64,000 nucleotides of DNA from assembly GCF_011290385.1 (NCBI RefSeq), contig NZ_CP049785.1, positions 1 through 64,000 of the forward strand, read 5' to 3'. A program made the position numbers and the translations under genes. The notes beneath the pieces were generated by a model that searched no databases, had not been told where the DNA came from, and saw nothing but the letters and a program-made list of their open reading frames with translations. Positions 54,711 to 63,777 of this stretch are shown here, one piece after another; positions within the stretch are counted from its first letter, which is position 1, and each line of letters begins with the position of its first letter. This DNA is from Blattabacterium sp. DPU (lineage in GTDB: Bacteria; Bacteroidota; Bacteroidia; Flavobacteriales; Blattabacteriaceae).

Positions 54711-57593
54711 TTAGTTACATGTGCATATTAAATTTCTATCTCCATATCCATCATCTACACGACTTACTGATGGCCAGAATTTTCTATCTTTAATCCAATG
54801 CAATGGATAAGCGGCTTTTTCTCTACTATAAGGATATTTCCATTTGTCTTTAGTCAAAATATCTATACTATGTGGAGCATTTTTTAATACATTATTTTCT
54901 TTAGAAAATTTTCCATCCTCAATTTCTATAATTTCTTGTCTTATATTAATAAGAGTATCAATAAAACGATCTAATTCTTCTTTAGATTCACTTTCTGTTG
55001 GTTCTATCATCATACATCCTTCTACAGGAAAAGATATAGTAGGGGCATGATACCCATAATCCATCATTCTTTTTGCTATATCTATAACTCCTATATTCGT
55101 AGATTTAAATACTCTACAATCTATAATTAATTCGTGCGCCACAGTATTATTTTTTCCTACATATAATATATTATAAAATTTTTTTAATCTATCTTTGATA
55201 TAATTTGCATTTAACACAGATATTTCTGTACATTTTCTAAGACCATCTGGACCCAACAAACGAATATAAGCATAAGAAATTGTCAAAATTAAAGAAGAAC
55301 CATATGGAGAAGAAGAAATCGTAAATACTTTTTTATTGTTATTTTTTCTTTTTTGAAAAGGATGGGTAGGGATAAAAGGGTTCAAATGTGAAGCAACACA
55401 AATAGGCCCCATTCCAGGGCCTCCTCCTCCATGAGGTATGGCAAAAGTTTTATGAAGATTAAGATGACAAACATCTATTCCTAAATATGCGGGTTTAATT
55501 ATTCCTATTTGAGCGTTCATATTTGCTCCATCCATATAAACTTGTCCTCCATGATCATGAATAATATTCACAATTTCTTTAATATTATTTTCATATACAC
55601 CATAAGTAGAAGGATAAGTAATCATTAATACAGATATTAAATTTTTATTTTCTTTTACTTTTTTTAATAAATCTATTCTATTAATAGATCCATCACTTGT
55701 TGTCTCTACTAATATGACTTTCATTCCGGCCATATTTGCTGAAGCGGGATTTGTTCCATGAGAAGAAGAAGGAATTAATGCTATATTTCTTTGATATTCT
55801 TGTAATGAATGGTGATAATGTTTTATGACCATAAGTCCAGCATACTCTCCTTGAGCTCCTGAATTAGGTTGTAAAGAAATGCCAGAAAATCCAGTAATTT
55901 CTTTTAAATATTTTTGTAAATTTTTAATTACAAAATGATATCCCATCGCTTGTTTTTCAGGAACAAAAGGATGTATATTTTTCCATTCATGTTGACTTAA
56001 TGAAAATAATTCTGCAGCAGCATTTAATTTCATAGTACATGATCCTAACGGAATCATAGAATGAATCAAGGAAATGTCTTTTTTTTCTAATCTTTTGATA
56101 TAACGCATTAATTCATTTTCTGAATAAAATTTATGAAAAATTTTATTTTTTAGAAAATTAGAAGTTCTTTTTAAAAAATTAGGAAATTGATATTTATCAA
56201 TATTTTTTGTATTTGTTTGCTTATACGTTATTTTATTTTGATCATAAGCCTCACAAAATATTGATAAAATATGATTTACATCTTCTTGACAAGTTGTTTC
56301 ATCTAAAGTAATAGTTAAATGATTCTTGTCTACATATCTAAAATTAGTTTTTTTATGTTCTGCTACTTTTCTTATTTTACTTATGTTATCTGTTTTAATT
56401 CTGATCGTATCAAAATAAAAAGTGTTTACTTGAAAAAGATGATTTATATTGTGTACTAATAAAAATTCTAATTTTTTAGTATATTTATGAATGCAATCAG
56501 CTATTTCTATTAATCCTTTTTTTCCATGATATAAAGCATACATAGAAGCCATTATTGCAGGAAGTACTTGTGCCGTACAAATGTTTGAAGTAGCTTTTTC
56601 TCTTTTTATATGTTGTTCTCTTGTTTGTAAAGACATCCGGAAAGCTTTTTTCTTTTCTTTATCTATAGATATTCCAATAATTCTTCCAGGAAGAAAACGT
56701 TTATACTGTTTATGAGTAGAAAAAAAAGCAGCATGAGGACCACCATATCCCATAGGAATTCCAAAAGATTGACTAGATCCTATAACTACATCAGCTCCCC
56801 ATTCTCCAGGAGGTTTTAACAAAGATAAAGATAAAAGGTCTGTAGAAACTATTACTGATATATTGTGATATTTTGAATATTCAATGATTTCACTATAATT
56901 ATATATCTCTCCTAAACTGGAAGGATAAGATATTATTAATCCAAATATTTTTTTATTATTATATTTTTTTTTTAAATTTTTATGACTATCATTTATAATG
57001 GGAATTCCCAATCCAAAACATCTTGTTTTTAAAACGTCCAAAGTTTGTGGATGTATTTCGTCAGAAATAAAAAAATAATAGTTATTATCTATTTGTTTTT
57101 TTTTGATTTTTTCATTAAAAATCATAAACATAGCATCAGCTGCTGCTGTAGATTCGTCCAACATAGAAGCATTACTAATTTCCATTCCAGTTAAATCTGA
57201 AACCATTGTTTGAAAATTAATTAAAGCTTCTAAACGACCTTGAGATATTTCGGATTGATAAGGAGTATATGGTGTATACCAACTAGGATTTTCCAAAATA
57301 TTTCTTTGAATAACACTTGGAGTTATAGTATTTTTATATCCTAATCCTATGTAAGAACGATAAATTTTATTTTTTTTACTGATTTTATAAATATGATTCA
57401 AATATTGATATTCAGAAATAGAATTAGGAAGATTTAACCTTTTTTTTAAACGTATTTTTTCAGGAATAGTTTTTTTAATAAAATCATTAATCGAAAAACA
57501 TTGTAATTCTTTTAACATTTTGTTAATCTCATCATAAGATGGTCCTATATGTCTAAGATAGAATTTTTTTCCTCTGACGTTATCCACTTTCAT
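54711..57593 (-). CDS. gcvP: Glycine dehydrogenase (decarboxylating), P protein
   Basis: Homodimeric P protein of the glycine cleavage system, 960 aa, both halves fused. The N-terminal half shows RHIGPSYDEINKML and YTPYQSEISQGRLEALINFQ. The C-terminal half shows SMIPLGSCTMKLNAAAE, FSGISLQPNSGAQGEYAGL and the PLP lysine in CHLNLHKTFAIPHGGGGPG. GcvT and GcvH are not in the window. Function: releases CO2 from glycine and passes the aminomethyl group to lipoyl-GcvH, feeding one-carbon units. TAAATTTG sits 35 bp before the ATG. Confidence 0.98.
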   Translation of the reverse strand: MKVDNVRGKKFYLRHIGPSYDEINKMLKELQCFSINDFIKKTIPEKIRLKKRLNLPNSISEYQYLNHIYKISKKNKIYRSYIGLGYKNTITPSVIQRNILENPSWYTPYTPYQSEISQGRLEALINFQTMVSDLTGMEISNASMLDESTAAADAMFMIFNEKIKKKQIDNNYYFFISDEIHPQTLDVLKTRCFGLGIPIINDSHKNLKKKYNNKKIFGLIISYPSSLGEIYNYSEIIEYSKYHNISVIVSTDLLSLSLLKPPGEWGADVVIGSSQSFGIPMGYGGPHAAFFSTHKQYKRFLPGRIIGISIDKEKKKAFRMSLQTREQHIKREKATSNICTAQVLPAIMASMYALYHGKKGLIEIADCIHKYTKKLEFLLVHNINHLFQVNTFYFDTIRIKTDNISKIRKVAEHKKTNFRYVDKNHLTITLDETTCQEDVNHILSIFCEAYDQNKITYKQTNTKNIDKYQFPNFLKRTSNFLKNKIFHKFYSENELMRYIKRLEKKDISLIHSMIPLGSCTMKLNAAAELFSLSQHEWKNIHPFVPEKQAMGYHFVIKNLQKYLKEITGFSGISLQPNSGAQGEYAGLMVIKHYHHSLQEYQRNIALIPSSSHGTNPASANMAGMKVILVETTSDGSINRIDLLKKVKENKNLISVLMITYPSTYGVYENNIKEIVNIIHDHGGQVYMDGANMNAQIGIIKPAYLGIDVCHLNLHKTFAIPHGGGGPGMGPICVASHLNPFIPTHPFQKRKNNNKKVFTISSSPYGSSLILTISYAYIRLLGPDGLRKCTEISVLNANYIKDRLKKFYNILYVGKNNTVAHELIIDCRVFKSTNIGVIDIAKRMMDYGYHAPTISFPVEGCMMIEPTESESKEELDRFIDTLINIRQEIIEIEDGKFSKENNVLKNAPHSIDILTKDKWKYPYSREKAAYPLHWIKDRKFWPSVSRVDDGYGDRNLICTCN

Positions 57594-57627
57594 AAAAATA
57601 GAAATTGTGTTTATATTTAAAAGATTA

Positions 57628-57635
57628 CAAATTTA
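57628..57635 (-). promoter_or_regulatory. Candidate -7 box for gcvP
   Basis: TAAATTTG on the minus strand, 35 bp upstream of the gcvP ATG, in the 86-bp divergent spacer shared with mdh. No -33 TTTG at standard spacing. Confidence 0.35.
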
Positions 57636-57679
57636 GCTAAATAAGCATATCATTAACATATTAAAAAATAAAAAATAAA

Positions 57680-58603
57680 ATGAAAGTAACTATTATTGGA
57701 GCAGGAAATGTAGGATCTTCTTGTGCTAGTTTATTAGCTCAAAAGGATATAGTACAAAAAATTGTTTTATTAGATATTAGAAATAAACTTTCAAAAGGAA
57801 AAAGTCTAGATATATCCCAAATGCTTCCTATGATAAAATCAAATACTGAAGTACTTGGAGTATGTAATGATTATTCCAAATCGGAAAATTCTGAAATTAT
57901 TATTATTACTTGTGGAATTCCTAGAAAACCTGGAATGAGTAGAGATGATCTTGTTAATACAAATGCAGAAATTATTCGTACTGTAACTAAAAAATCTATT
58001 TTTTTTTCTCCAAAAGCTAAATTTATTATTGTATCTAATCCATTAGATGTTATGGCATATGTAAGTTATATAACAGCAAAAATAGATTCTTCTCGTATTA
58101 TAGGTATGGCTGGAATATTAGATTCTACCAGATATCGTTTTTTTTTATCAAAAAGATTAAATGTTTCTCCTATTGATATACAATCTTTGTTATTAGGAGG
58201 ACATGGTGATACAATGGTCCCTTTATATAGATATACATCTATATCAGGAATTCCTATTAAAGAGTTTTTATCAGAAGAAGAAAATAATGAAATTATTGAA
58301 AAAACAAAGAAAGGAGGAGAAGAAATAGTAAACTTATTAGGAACATCTGCTTGGATGGCTCCTAGTGCTTCTGTTATAAAAATGGTGGAAGCCATTTTAA
58401 AAAATTCTAAACGTATTTTTCCATGTTCTGCTTTTTTAAAAGGACAATATGGATTAGAAAATATATATTTAGGAGTTCCAGTTATTTTGGGAAAATATGG
58501 AATAGAAAAAATTATAGAATTACAATTAAATAAAACAGAAAAAAATCTGTTAAAAAAATCTGCAGATCATGTGAAAAATATGATTAGTAAATTAATTCAC
58601 TAA
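57680..58603 (+). CDS. mdh: Malate dehydrogenase
   Basis: NAD-dependent L-malate/oxaloacetate interconversion in the TCA cycle, 307 aa, LDH-like MDH type. Rossmann start VTIIGAGNVGSSCASLLA, the substrate-binding loop ITCGIPRKPGMSRDDL, SNPLDVMAY, and the active-site His in LLGGHGDTMVPLYRY with Arg in the loop and in STRYRFF. Full length. Convergent with thiN, 6 bp apart. Confidence 0.97.
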   Translation: MKVTIIGAGNVGSSCASLLAQKDIVQKIVLLDIRNKLSKGKSLDISQMLPMIKSNTEVLGVCNDYSKSENSEIIIITCGIPRKPGMSRDDLVNTNAEIIRTVTKKSIFFSPKAKFIIVSNPLDVMAYVSYITAKIDSSRIIGMAGILDSTRYRFFLSKRLNVSPIDIQSLLLGGHGDTMVPLYRYTSISGIPIKEFLSEEENNEIIEKTKKGGEEIVNLLGTSAWMAPSASVIKMVEAILKNSKRIFPCSAFLKGQYGLENIYLGVPVILGKYGIEKIIELQLNKTEKNLLKKSADHVKNMISKLIH

Positions 58604-58609
58604 ATATTT

Positions 58610-59248
58610 CTATTTTTCTATGAATATTAATAGTTCTCCTTTTTCGTAATTTATTTCTATTTTTCGACTACAATTATATGCTTCATTCCTTATTCCTATA
58701 TTTTTTCCTATTTTTAATAAACCTTTTTTTATGGAATATTTTAGTCCATAAGTGTATAATCCTTCTACTTTAGGAAATGGAAATAAAGACACTTTTTTAT
58801 TTTTTTTCTGATAAAAAGAAGTTTTTTTATCAGAAAAAAAATAATAATGATATTTATCATGAAATATAATAGATAATTTACTTTTATATTTTAAGGCTGT
58901 TGATAAATTTCCTAAAAAATGATCTTGTTCCATACCACTTGCTCCCCAAACATTTATGTTAAAAAATCCTTGTTTATAAATGATATTTAGAGCTTTATCA
59001 AAATCTGTATATTTTTGATTATAAGCTTTTAATAAATGTGTTTCCAAAGGGATATCTTTTTTTAAAATAGAATCAAAATCTCCAATAACATAATCTACTG
59101 AAATTCCAAATACATTTAAATAATAAAAAGCTCCATCTACCGCAAATATTTTTTCATAAAAGGAAAATTTATTTTCTAAAATAGGGGGAATTTCTCCATT
59201 TAAAAATAATCCAACTTCAGGAGTTTTAAACCTATGATTCATTCTCAT
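58610..59248 (-). CDS. thiN: Thiamine pyrophosphokinase
   Basis: Makes thiamine diphosphate from thiamine, 212 aa. The catalytic domain has IFAVDGAFYYLNVFGISVDY and VIGDFDSI, the acidic metal-binding core, then YTDFDKALNII and the Gx3GxxDHxLGN-like GASGMEQDHFLGNLSTAL. A short beta-domain completes it. Its ATG overlaps the lptB TGA (ATGA), so the two are coupled. Its product is the cofactor of SucA. Confidence 0.92.
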   Translation of the reverse strand: MRMNHRFKTPEVGLFLNGEIPPILENKFSFYEKIFAVDGAFYYLNVFGISVDYVIGDFDSILKKDIPLETHLLKAYNQKYTDFDKALNIIYKQGFFNINVWGASGMEQDHFLGNLSTALKYKSKLSIIFHDKYHYYFFSDKKTSFYQKKNKKVSLFPFPKVEGLYTYGLKYSIKKGLLKIGKNIGIRNEAYNCSRKIEINYEKGELLIFIEK

Positions 59249-59964
59249 TTTTTTAATCTGTTTCCTAAATAAACTTTTCTTACTATAGAGTCTTTCATAA
59301 TCTCTTTAGTCTCTCCACACTTGATAATTTCTCCATTAAACATTAAATAAATACGATCTGCTATTGTGAATATTTCTTGCACATTATGATCTGTAATTAA
59401 TATACCTATATTTTTTTTTTTTAGGGAAAAAATTATTTTTTGTAGTTCTTCTATAGCAATTGGATCTATTCCAGAAAAAGGTTCATCTAAAAGAATAAAT
59501 TTAGGATTGATAGCTAAACATCTAGCTATTTCGGTCCGTCTTCGTTCTCCTCCAGAAATAAGATCTCCTCTATTTTTTCTGATTTTTTTCAATTTGAATT
59601 CTTCAATTAGTTTTTCTGTAATTTGTATTCTTTCTTTATTAGACATGTTTTTCATTTCTAATATGCATAAAATATTATCTTCTACAGATAATTTTCTAAA
59701 TATAGATGGTTCTTGAGATAAATATCCAATTCCTTTTTTAGAACGTTGATACATTGGATTTGATGTAATATCTTGATCAAAAAGAAATATTTTCCCTTTA
59801 TCTGGTTTAATAAATCCTACAATCATATAAAAAGAAGTGGTTTTTCCTGCTCCATTAGGTCCTATTAGGCCTACTATCTCTCCTGGATTCAATTGAATTG
59901 AAACATTTTTGACTACATATTGATTTTTATATTTTTTATATATATTTTGAGCTATTAAAGTCAT
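59245..59964 (-). CDS. lptB: LPS-export ABC transporter ATPase LptB
   Basis: Energises extraction of lipopolysaccharide from the inner membrane, 239 aa. Walker A GPNGAGKTTSFYM, the Q-loop YLSQEPSIFRKLSVEDN with the LptB-type wording, signature ISGGERRRTEIARCLA, Walker B FILLDEPFSGIDP, and H-loop LITDHNV. The LptF/G and LptA/C partners are elsewhere. It implies that some lipid-A-type molecule is still exported. Coupled to thiN downstream. Confidence 0.94.
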   Translation of the reverse strand: MTLIAQNIYKKYKNQYVVKNVSIQLNPGEIVGLIGPNGAGKTTSFYMIVGFIKPDKGKIFLFDQDITSNPMYQRSKKGIGYLSQEPSIFRKLSVEDNILCILEMKNMSNKERIQITEKLIEEFKLKKIRKNRGDLISGGERRRTEIARCLAINPKFILLDEPFSGIDPIAIEELQKIIFSLKKKNIGILITDHNVQEIFTIADRIYLMFNGEIIKCGETKEIMKDSIVRKVYLGNRLKK

Positions 59965-60032
59965 AATCTCAATGATAGAATATTGAATATAGTTTATATT
60001 TAAAATAAAAAAAATATGAATATTTGTACATT

Positions 60033-61286
60033 ATGGTAAGTTTTATTAAAAAATATTTTTTTCTCATATTTATATGTAGTAATTTTTTACATTCTTCTGA
60101 TTTAAAAAAAATGAGTGGAATAGCTATGATTATTGGAAATGATGTCATATTAGATTCTGATCTTAAAAATAGTAATAATAATAAATTACATTGTAACACT
60201 GATGTTATAGATGATTTTATCATTCAAAAATTAATGCTTTATTATGCAAAAAAAGATAAAAGCATACAAATTAGTGATCAAGAGTTAGAATTAAAAACTC
60301 AAGTCTTTTTATCAGATATGAGAAAAAAATATATCAATCAAGAAGAATTTTTAATACAATTTGAAAATAAAAATTTTTTAAAAGAATTAACTGAAAAAAT
60401 TAAAAATAAACAGTATATAGAAAAATTTTATAACAAAATAACGGAAGGAATAGAAACCTCTCCTGAAGAGGTAAAATACTTTTTTACGAAAAAACAGTAT
60501 AAAATTCCTTTTTTTCCCAAAAAAATATGCATTTCTTATATAATCTTTCATCCTAAATTAAGTATAATTAACAAAAAAAAAATAATTTATTTTCTAAATA
60601 AAATTAAAAAAGAAATACATTCTGACATTGATTTTTCCACTAAAGCTATTTTATTTTCTGAAGATAATTTATCAGCGTTACAAGGGGGTCTTGTAAAAGG
60701 AATGAAAATAAATAATCTTTCAAAAAAATTTGTAGATTATGTTCTTTCTTTAAAAGAAGGAGAAATATCTGAACCATTCGAAACAGATTTAGGATTTCAT
60801 TTGATCAAATTGGATAAAAAAAGAAAAGATGATATTGATTTTAGACATATTTTAATAAAACCTAAATACTCAAAATATGAATTACATAAAACAAAATCAT
60901 TTGCAGAACTATTTAGAAAACGTATTCTTAATAAGAAAATCGATTTAGAAAAAATATCTGATTTATTGAATCAAAATAATACAATTGATGTAATAGTACG
61001 GAATCAAGTTTGGTTAGAGGAAAATCAATTATCAAAAAAAATGAAAAAAATATTCCTTTTTTTAAAAAAAGGAAAAATCACTAATCCTTATAAGGAAATA
61101 ATAAATGGAAAAGAAGCATTTGTTATGATCAAATTATTAGATAAAATTCCATCTAAACCCGTTTCTTTTGAAAAAGATTATACGATTTTAAAAAACTTTG
61201 TAATAAATATCAAAAAAAAAGAAAAAATAAAAAATTGGGCAAAAGAAATATTGAAAAAAACTTATTACTTAAAAATAAACTGTTAG
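60033..61286 (+). CDS. surA: SurA-like periplasmic peptidyl-prolyl isomerase/chaperone
   Basis: 417 aa from the ATG at 60033 (the upstream TTG at 60024 is unlikely). Signal peptide MVSFIKKYFFLIFICSNFLH. A SurA N-terminal chaperone region follows, then a first parvulin domain with ALQGGLVKGMKINNLSKKFV and GEISEPFETDLGFHLIKL. A second parvulin-like region beginning DIDFRHILIKP is divergent. It probably assists folding of outer-membrane proteins. The stop overlaps the convergent ABC transporter by 4 bp. Confidence 0.86.
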   Translation: MVSFIKKYFFLIFICSNFLHSSDLKKMSGIAMIIGNDVILDSDLKNSNNNKLHCNTDVIDDFIIQKLMLYYAKKDKSIQISDQELELKTQVFLSDMRKKYINQEEFLIQFENKNFLKELTEKIKNKQYIEKFYNKITEGIETSPEEVKYFFTKKQYKIPFFPKKICISYIIFHPKLSIINKKKIIYFLNKIKKEIHSDIDFSTKAILFSEDNLSALQGGLVKGMKINNLSKKFVDYVLSLKEGEISEPFETDLGFHLIKLDKKRKDDIDFRHILIKPKYSKYELHKTKSFAELFRKRILNKKIDLEKISDLLNQNNTIDVIVRNQVWLEENQLSKKMKKIFLFLKKGKITNPYKEIINGKEAFVMIKLLDKIPSKPVSFEKDYTILKNFVINIKKKEKIKNWAKEILKKTYYLKINC

Positions 61287-63022
61287 TTTTTTTTATTGAA
61301 AGATTCTTTATATAATCCGGCATAATATCCATTCAATTGAATTAATTCCTGATGTGTCCCTTTTTCGACTATATATCCTTTATCAATAGCTAATATATTA
61401 TCCGCATTTTCTAATGTAGAAAGACGATGAGTAATAATAATGGAAGTTTTATGTTTTGTCAAAAGATCTGTAGCATGATAAATTATTTTTTCTAATTCTT
61501 TATTTAAAGATGCTGTTGCTTCATCTAATATAAGTACAGAATAAGGATGCATTTGAACTCTTAAAAAAGAAATTAATTGTTTTTCTCCAATAGAGAGTAA
61601 GTTTCCTCTTTCTTTTACTATGAATTTGTATCCATTAGGCAATGATGTAATAAAATTATGTATTCCTATTTTTTTTGCCATTTTTTCTATTTTATTTATA
61701 CTAATGGATGGATCGCCTAAAGTAATATTATTAATAATAGAATCATTAAACAGAAAAGTATCTTGTGTAACTACTCTTATATGAGATCTTAAATTTTTAA
61801 GTTCTATATCTTGAATAGAATGTCCATCAATCCAAATATTTCCTGTATTGATCTCATATAATCTAGAAATTAAATGAGTTATCGTCGATTTTCCAGAACC
61901 TGTTGATCCTACTATAGCAACTTTTTCTCCTGGTTTAATTTCAAAAGAAACTCCATTTAATACTTTTTCATCATCTATATAAGAAAAATGAACATTATTA
62001 AATACAATATGCCCTTTTAATTTTTCAAAACGCAAGTTTCCTCTATTAATAATAAATTCTGAAGAATTTAATATAGAAAATACTCGTTCTATTCCAGCTA
62101 TGCCTCTTTGTATGATATTGAATCTATCTGCTATTTGTCTCATAGGACGAAAAAGAAGATAAATGAAAAAAATAAAAGCAATAATTTGTCCGGGTTTTAC
62201 TTTTGCATAAAAACCTCCATAAAATATGACAATACTTATTGTTACCGCAGAAATTATTTCTACTATAGGAAAAAAAATAGAAAAATAAAAAATGGTTTTA
62301 AAATGAGCATTCATTAATTTATGATTAATAGATTTAAATTTTAAATATTCCTCTTTTTCTTTATGGAAAAGTTGAATAATAGACATTCCTATAATATTTT
62401 CTTGTAAAAAACTATTCAATCGTGAAGCTTGAATACGTTCTTCATGAAACGTTTTTTTTAAGGTTTTTTGAAAAAAACGAGTAATGATATATATAAAAGG
62501 AATAGTTATAAAAACTAAAAAAGATAATTTTCTATGGACCGTATACATCATAATAATAATCATTATTATTCTCAAAACATCTCCAGAAACAAGTAAAATT
62601 CCATCATTAAATATTACAGTTATAGTTTCTATATCTGATACAGAATAAGATACTAATTTTCCTATTGGAGTTTTATTAAAAAAGGAATTTTTAAAATGTA
62701 ATAATTTTTCAAACAAAAGAATTCTTATTCTTTCAATTACATTTTGAGCTAATACATTAGAAAGATATAACAAAATAAAATGAAATATACTTTCTAAAAA
62801 AAGAAGTATAATAATTAACATTAATATATTTTTTAATCCTAAAAAATCCTTGTAAAGAATGTGAATATCAATAGCTTTTTGTATTAATTTAGGACGATAA
62901 GCAGATATAAAAGAAATTAGTATAGAAGTAGTAATTGTTGATATTAATATGAGTTTATAATTTAAACTAATTATAATTAATTGTTTTAAGGAGGATTTTT
63001 TTTTATTCAAATTTTTTTTCAT
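61283..63022 (-). CDS. ABC exporter, fused membrane and ATPase domains (MsbA-like)
   Basis: About 579 aa from ATG 63020-63022, which overlaps the truA TGA (ATGA). An in-frame ATG at 63091 would overlap truA by 73 bp and is less likely. Six transmembrane helices are followed by one nucleotide-binding domain. Walker A is GSTGSGKST, the Q-loop is VVTQDTFLFNDS, the signature is altered to LSIGEKQ, Walker B is SVLILDEATAS and the H-loop is IITHRL. The D-loop reads SLNKE instead of the usual SVD pattern. It is an MsbA/heterodimeric-exporter type flippase; the substrate (lipid A core, lipid or peptide) is not determined. Confidence 0.87.
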   Translation of the reverse strand: MKKNLNKKKSSLKQLIIISLNYKLILISTITTSILISFISAYRPKLIQKAIDIHILYKDFLGLKNILMLIIILLFLESIFHFILLYLSNVLAQNVIERIRILLFEKLLHFKNSFFNKTPIGKLVSYSVSDIETITVIFNDGILLVSGDVLRIIMIIIMMYTVHRKLSFLVFITIPFIYIITRFFQKTLKKTFHEERIQASRLNSFLQENIIGMSIIQLFHKEKEEYLKFKSINHKLMNAHFKTIFYFSIFFPIVEIISAVTISIVIFYGGFYAKVKPGQIIAFIFFIYLLFRPMRQIADRFNIIQRGIAGIERVFSILNSSEFIINRGNLRFEKLKGHIVFNNVHFSYIDDEKVLNGVSFEIKPGEKVAIVGSTGSGKSTITHLISRLYEINTGNIWIDGHSIQDIELKNLRSHIRVVTQDTFLFNDSIINNITLGDPSISINKIEKMAKKIGIHNFITSLPNGYKFIVKERGNLLSIGEKQLISFLRVQMHPYSVLILDEATASLNKELEKIIYHATDLLTKHKTSIIITHRLSTLENADNILAIDKGYIVEKGTHQELIQLNGYYAGLYKESFNKKN

Positions 63023-63777
63023 AAAAAAATATCTTCTGGATATAGAATCTGAGTAAGAAATAGGCCACATGCTGGAACTATAAATTTGCAAAAATTAGAA
63101 TTTTGTGATTCTATAATTTTTATAAATTCGTTAATACTTATTTTATTTCTTCCTACATCAATCAGTGTTCCTATAATACTCCTAACCATAGATCTTAAAA
63201 ACCGATTAGCTTCAATAGTAAAACATAAAACATTGTTATACTCATACCAATGAGCATGATATATTTGACATATATTATTTTCTTTTACACTTTGATTTTT
63301 ATTAGTTCTTTTTTTTTTACAAAAAGAACTAAAATCTTGATATTCCATAATTTTTTTTGAAGCTTCATTCATTTTTTGAATATTTAGAGGGTAAAAACAG
63401 TACCAAGAAAAATCTTGATTAAATGGATTTTTTTCGCGTGTTAAATAATATTTATATGTTCTTTTTATAGCATTAAATCTTGCATGAAAATTTTTTTTCA
63501 CTGGAAAAATATTGAAAACTTTAATAGAATTAGGTAAAAAAACATTTAATCTGTTTACAAAATCATTTTTTATTTTTTTTTCATAATCAAAATGGGCAAA
63601 CATTTGTTTAGCATGAACACCTTTATCCGTTCTACTAGCCCCTACAATATTTATAGATGTTTTCAATAATTTTGACAAACAATATTCTAATTTTTCTTCT
63701 ACTGTATTTACTTTTTTCTGAATTTGCCATCCAAAAAAATGTTTACCATTATAAGATAATTCAATAAAAAATCTCAA
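63019..63777 (-). CDS. truA: tRNA pseudouridine(38-40) synthase
   Basis: Isomerises uridines 38-40 in the tRNA anticodon arm, 252 aa. The start reads FIELSYNGKHFFGWQIQ, the catalytic Asp is in GASRTDKGVHAKQMFAHF, and RTYKYYL and RFLRSMVRSIIGTLIDVG are also typical. The start codon is TTG (63775-63777), which overlaps the TGA of the upstream aminotransferase as TTGA, the same coupled layout as the ATGA pairs elsewhere in the window. No earlier ATG is in frame. Confidence 0.95.
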   Translation of the reverse strand: MRFFIELSYNGKHFFGWQIQKKVNTVEEKLEYCLSKLLKTSINIVGASRTDKGVHAKQMFAHFDYEKKIKNDFVNRLNVFLPNSIKVFNIFPVKKNFHARFNAIKRTYKYYLTREKNPFNQDFSWYCFYPLNIQKMNEASKKIMEYQDFSSFCKKKRTNKNQSVKENNICQIYHAHWYEYNNVLCFTIEANRFLRSMVRSIIGTLIDVGRNKISINEFIKIIESQNSNFCKFIVPACGLFLTQILYPEDIFL

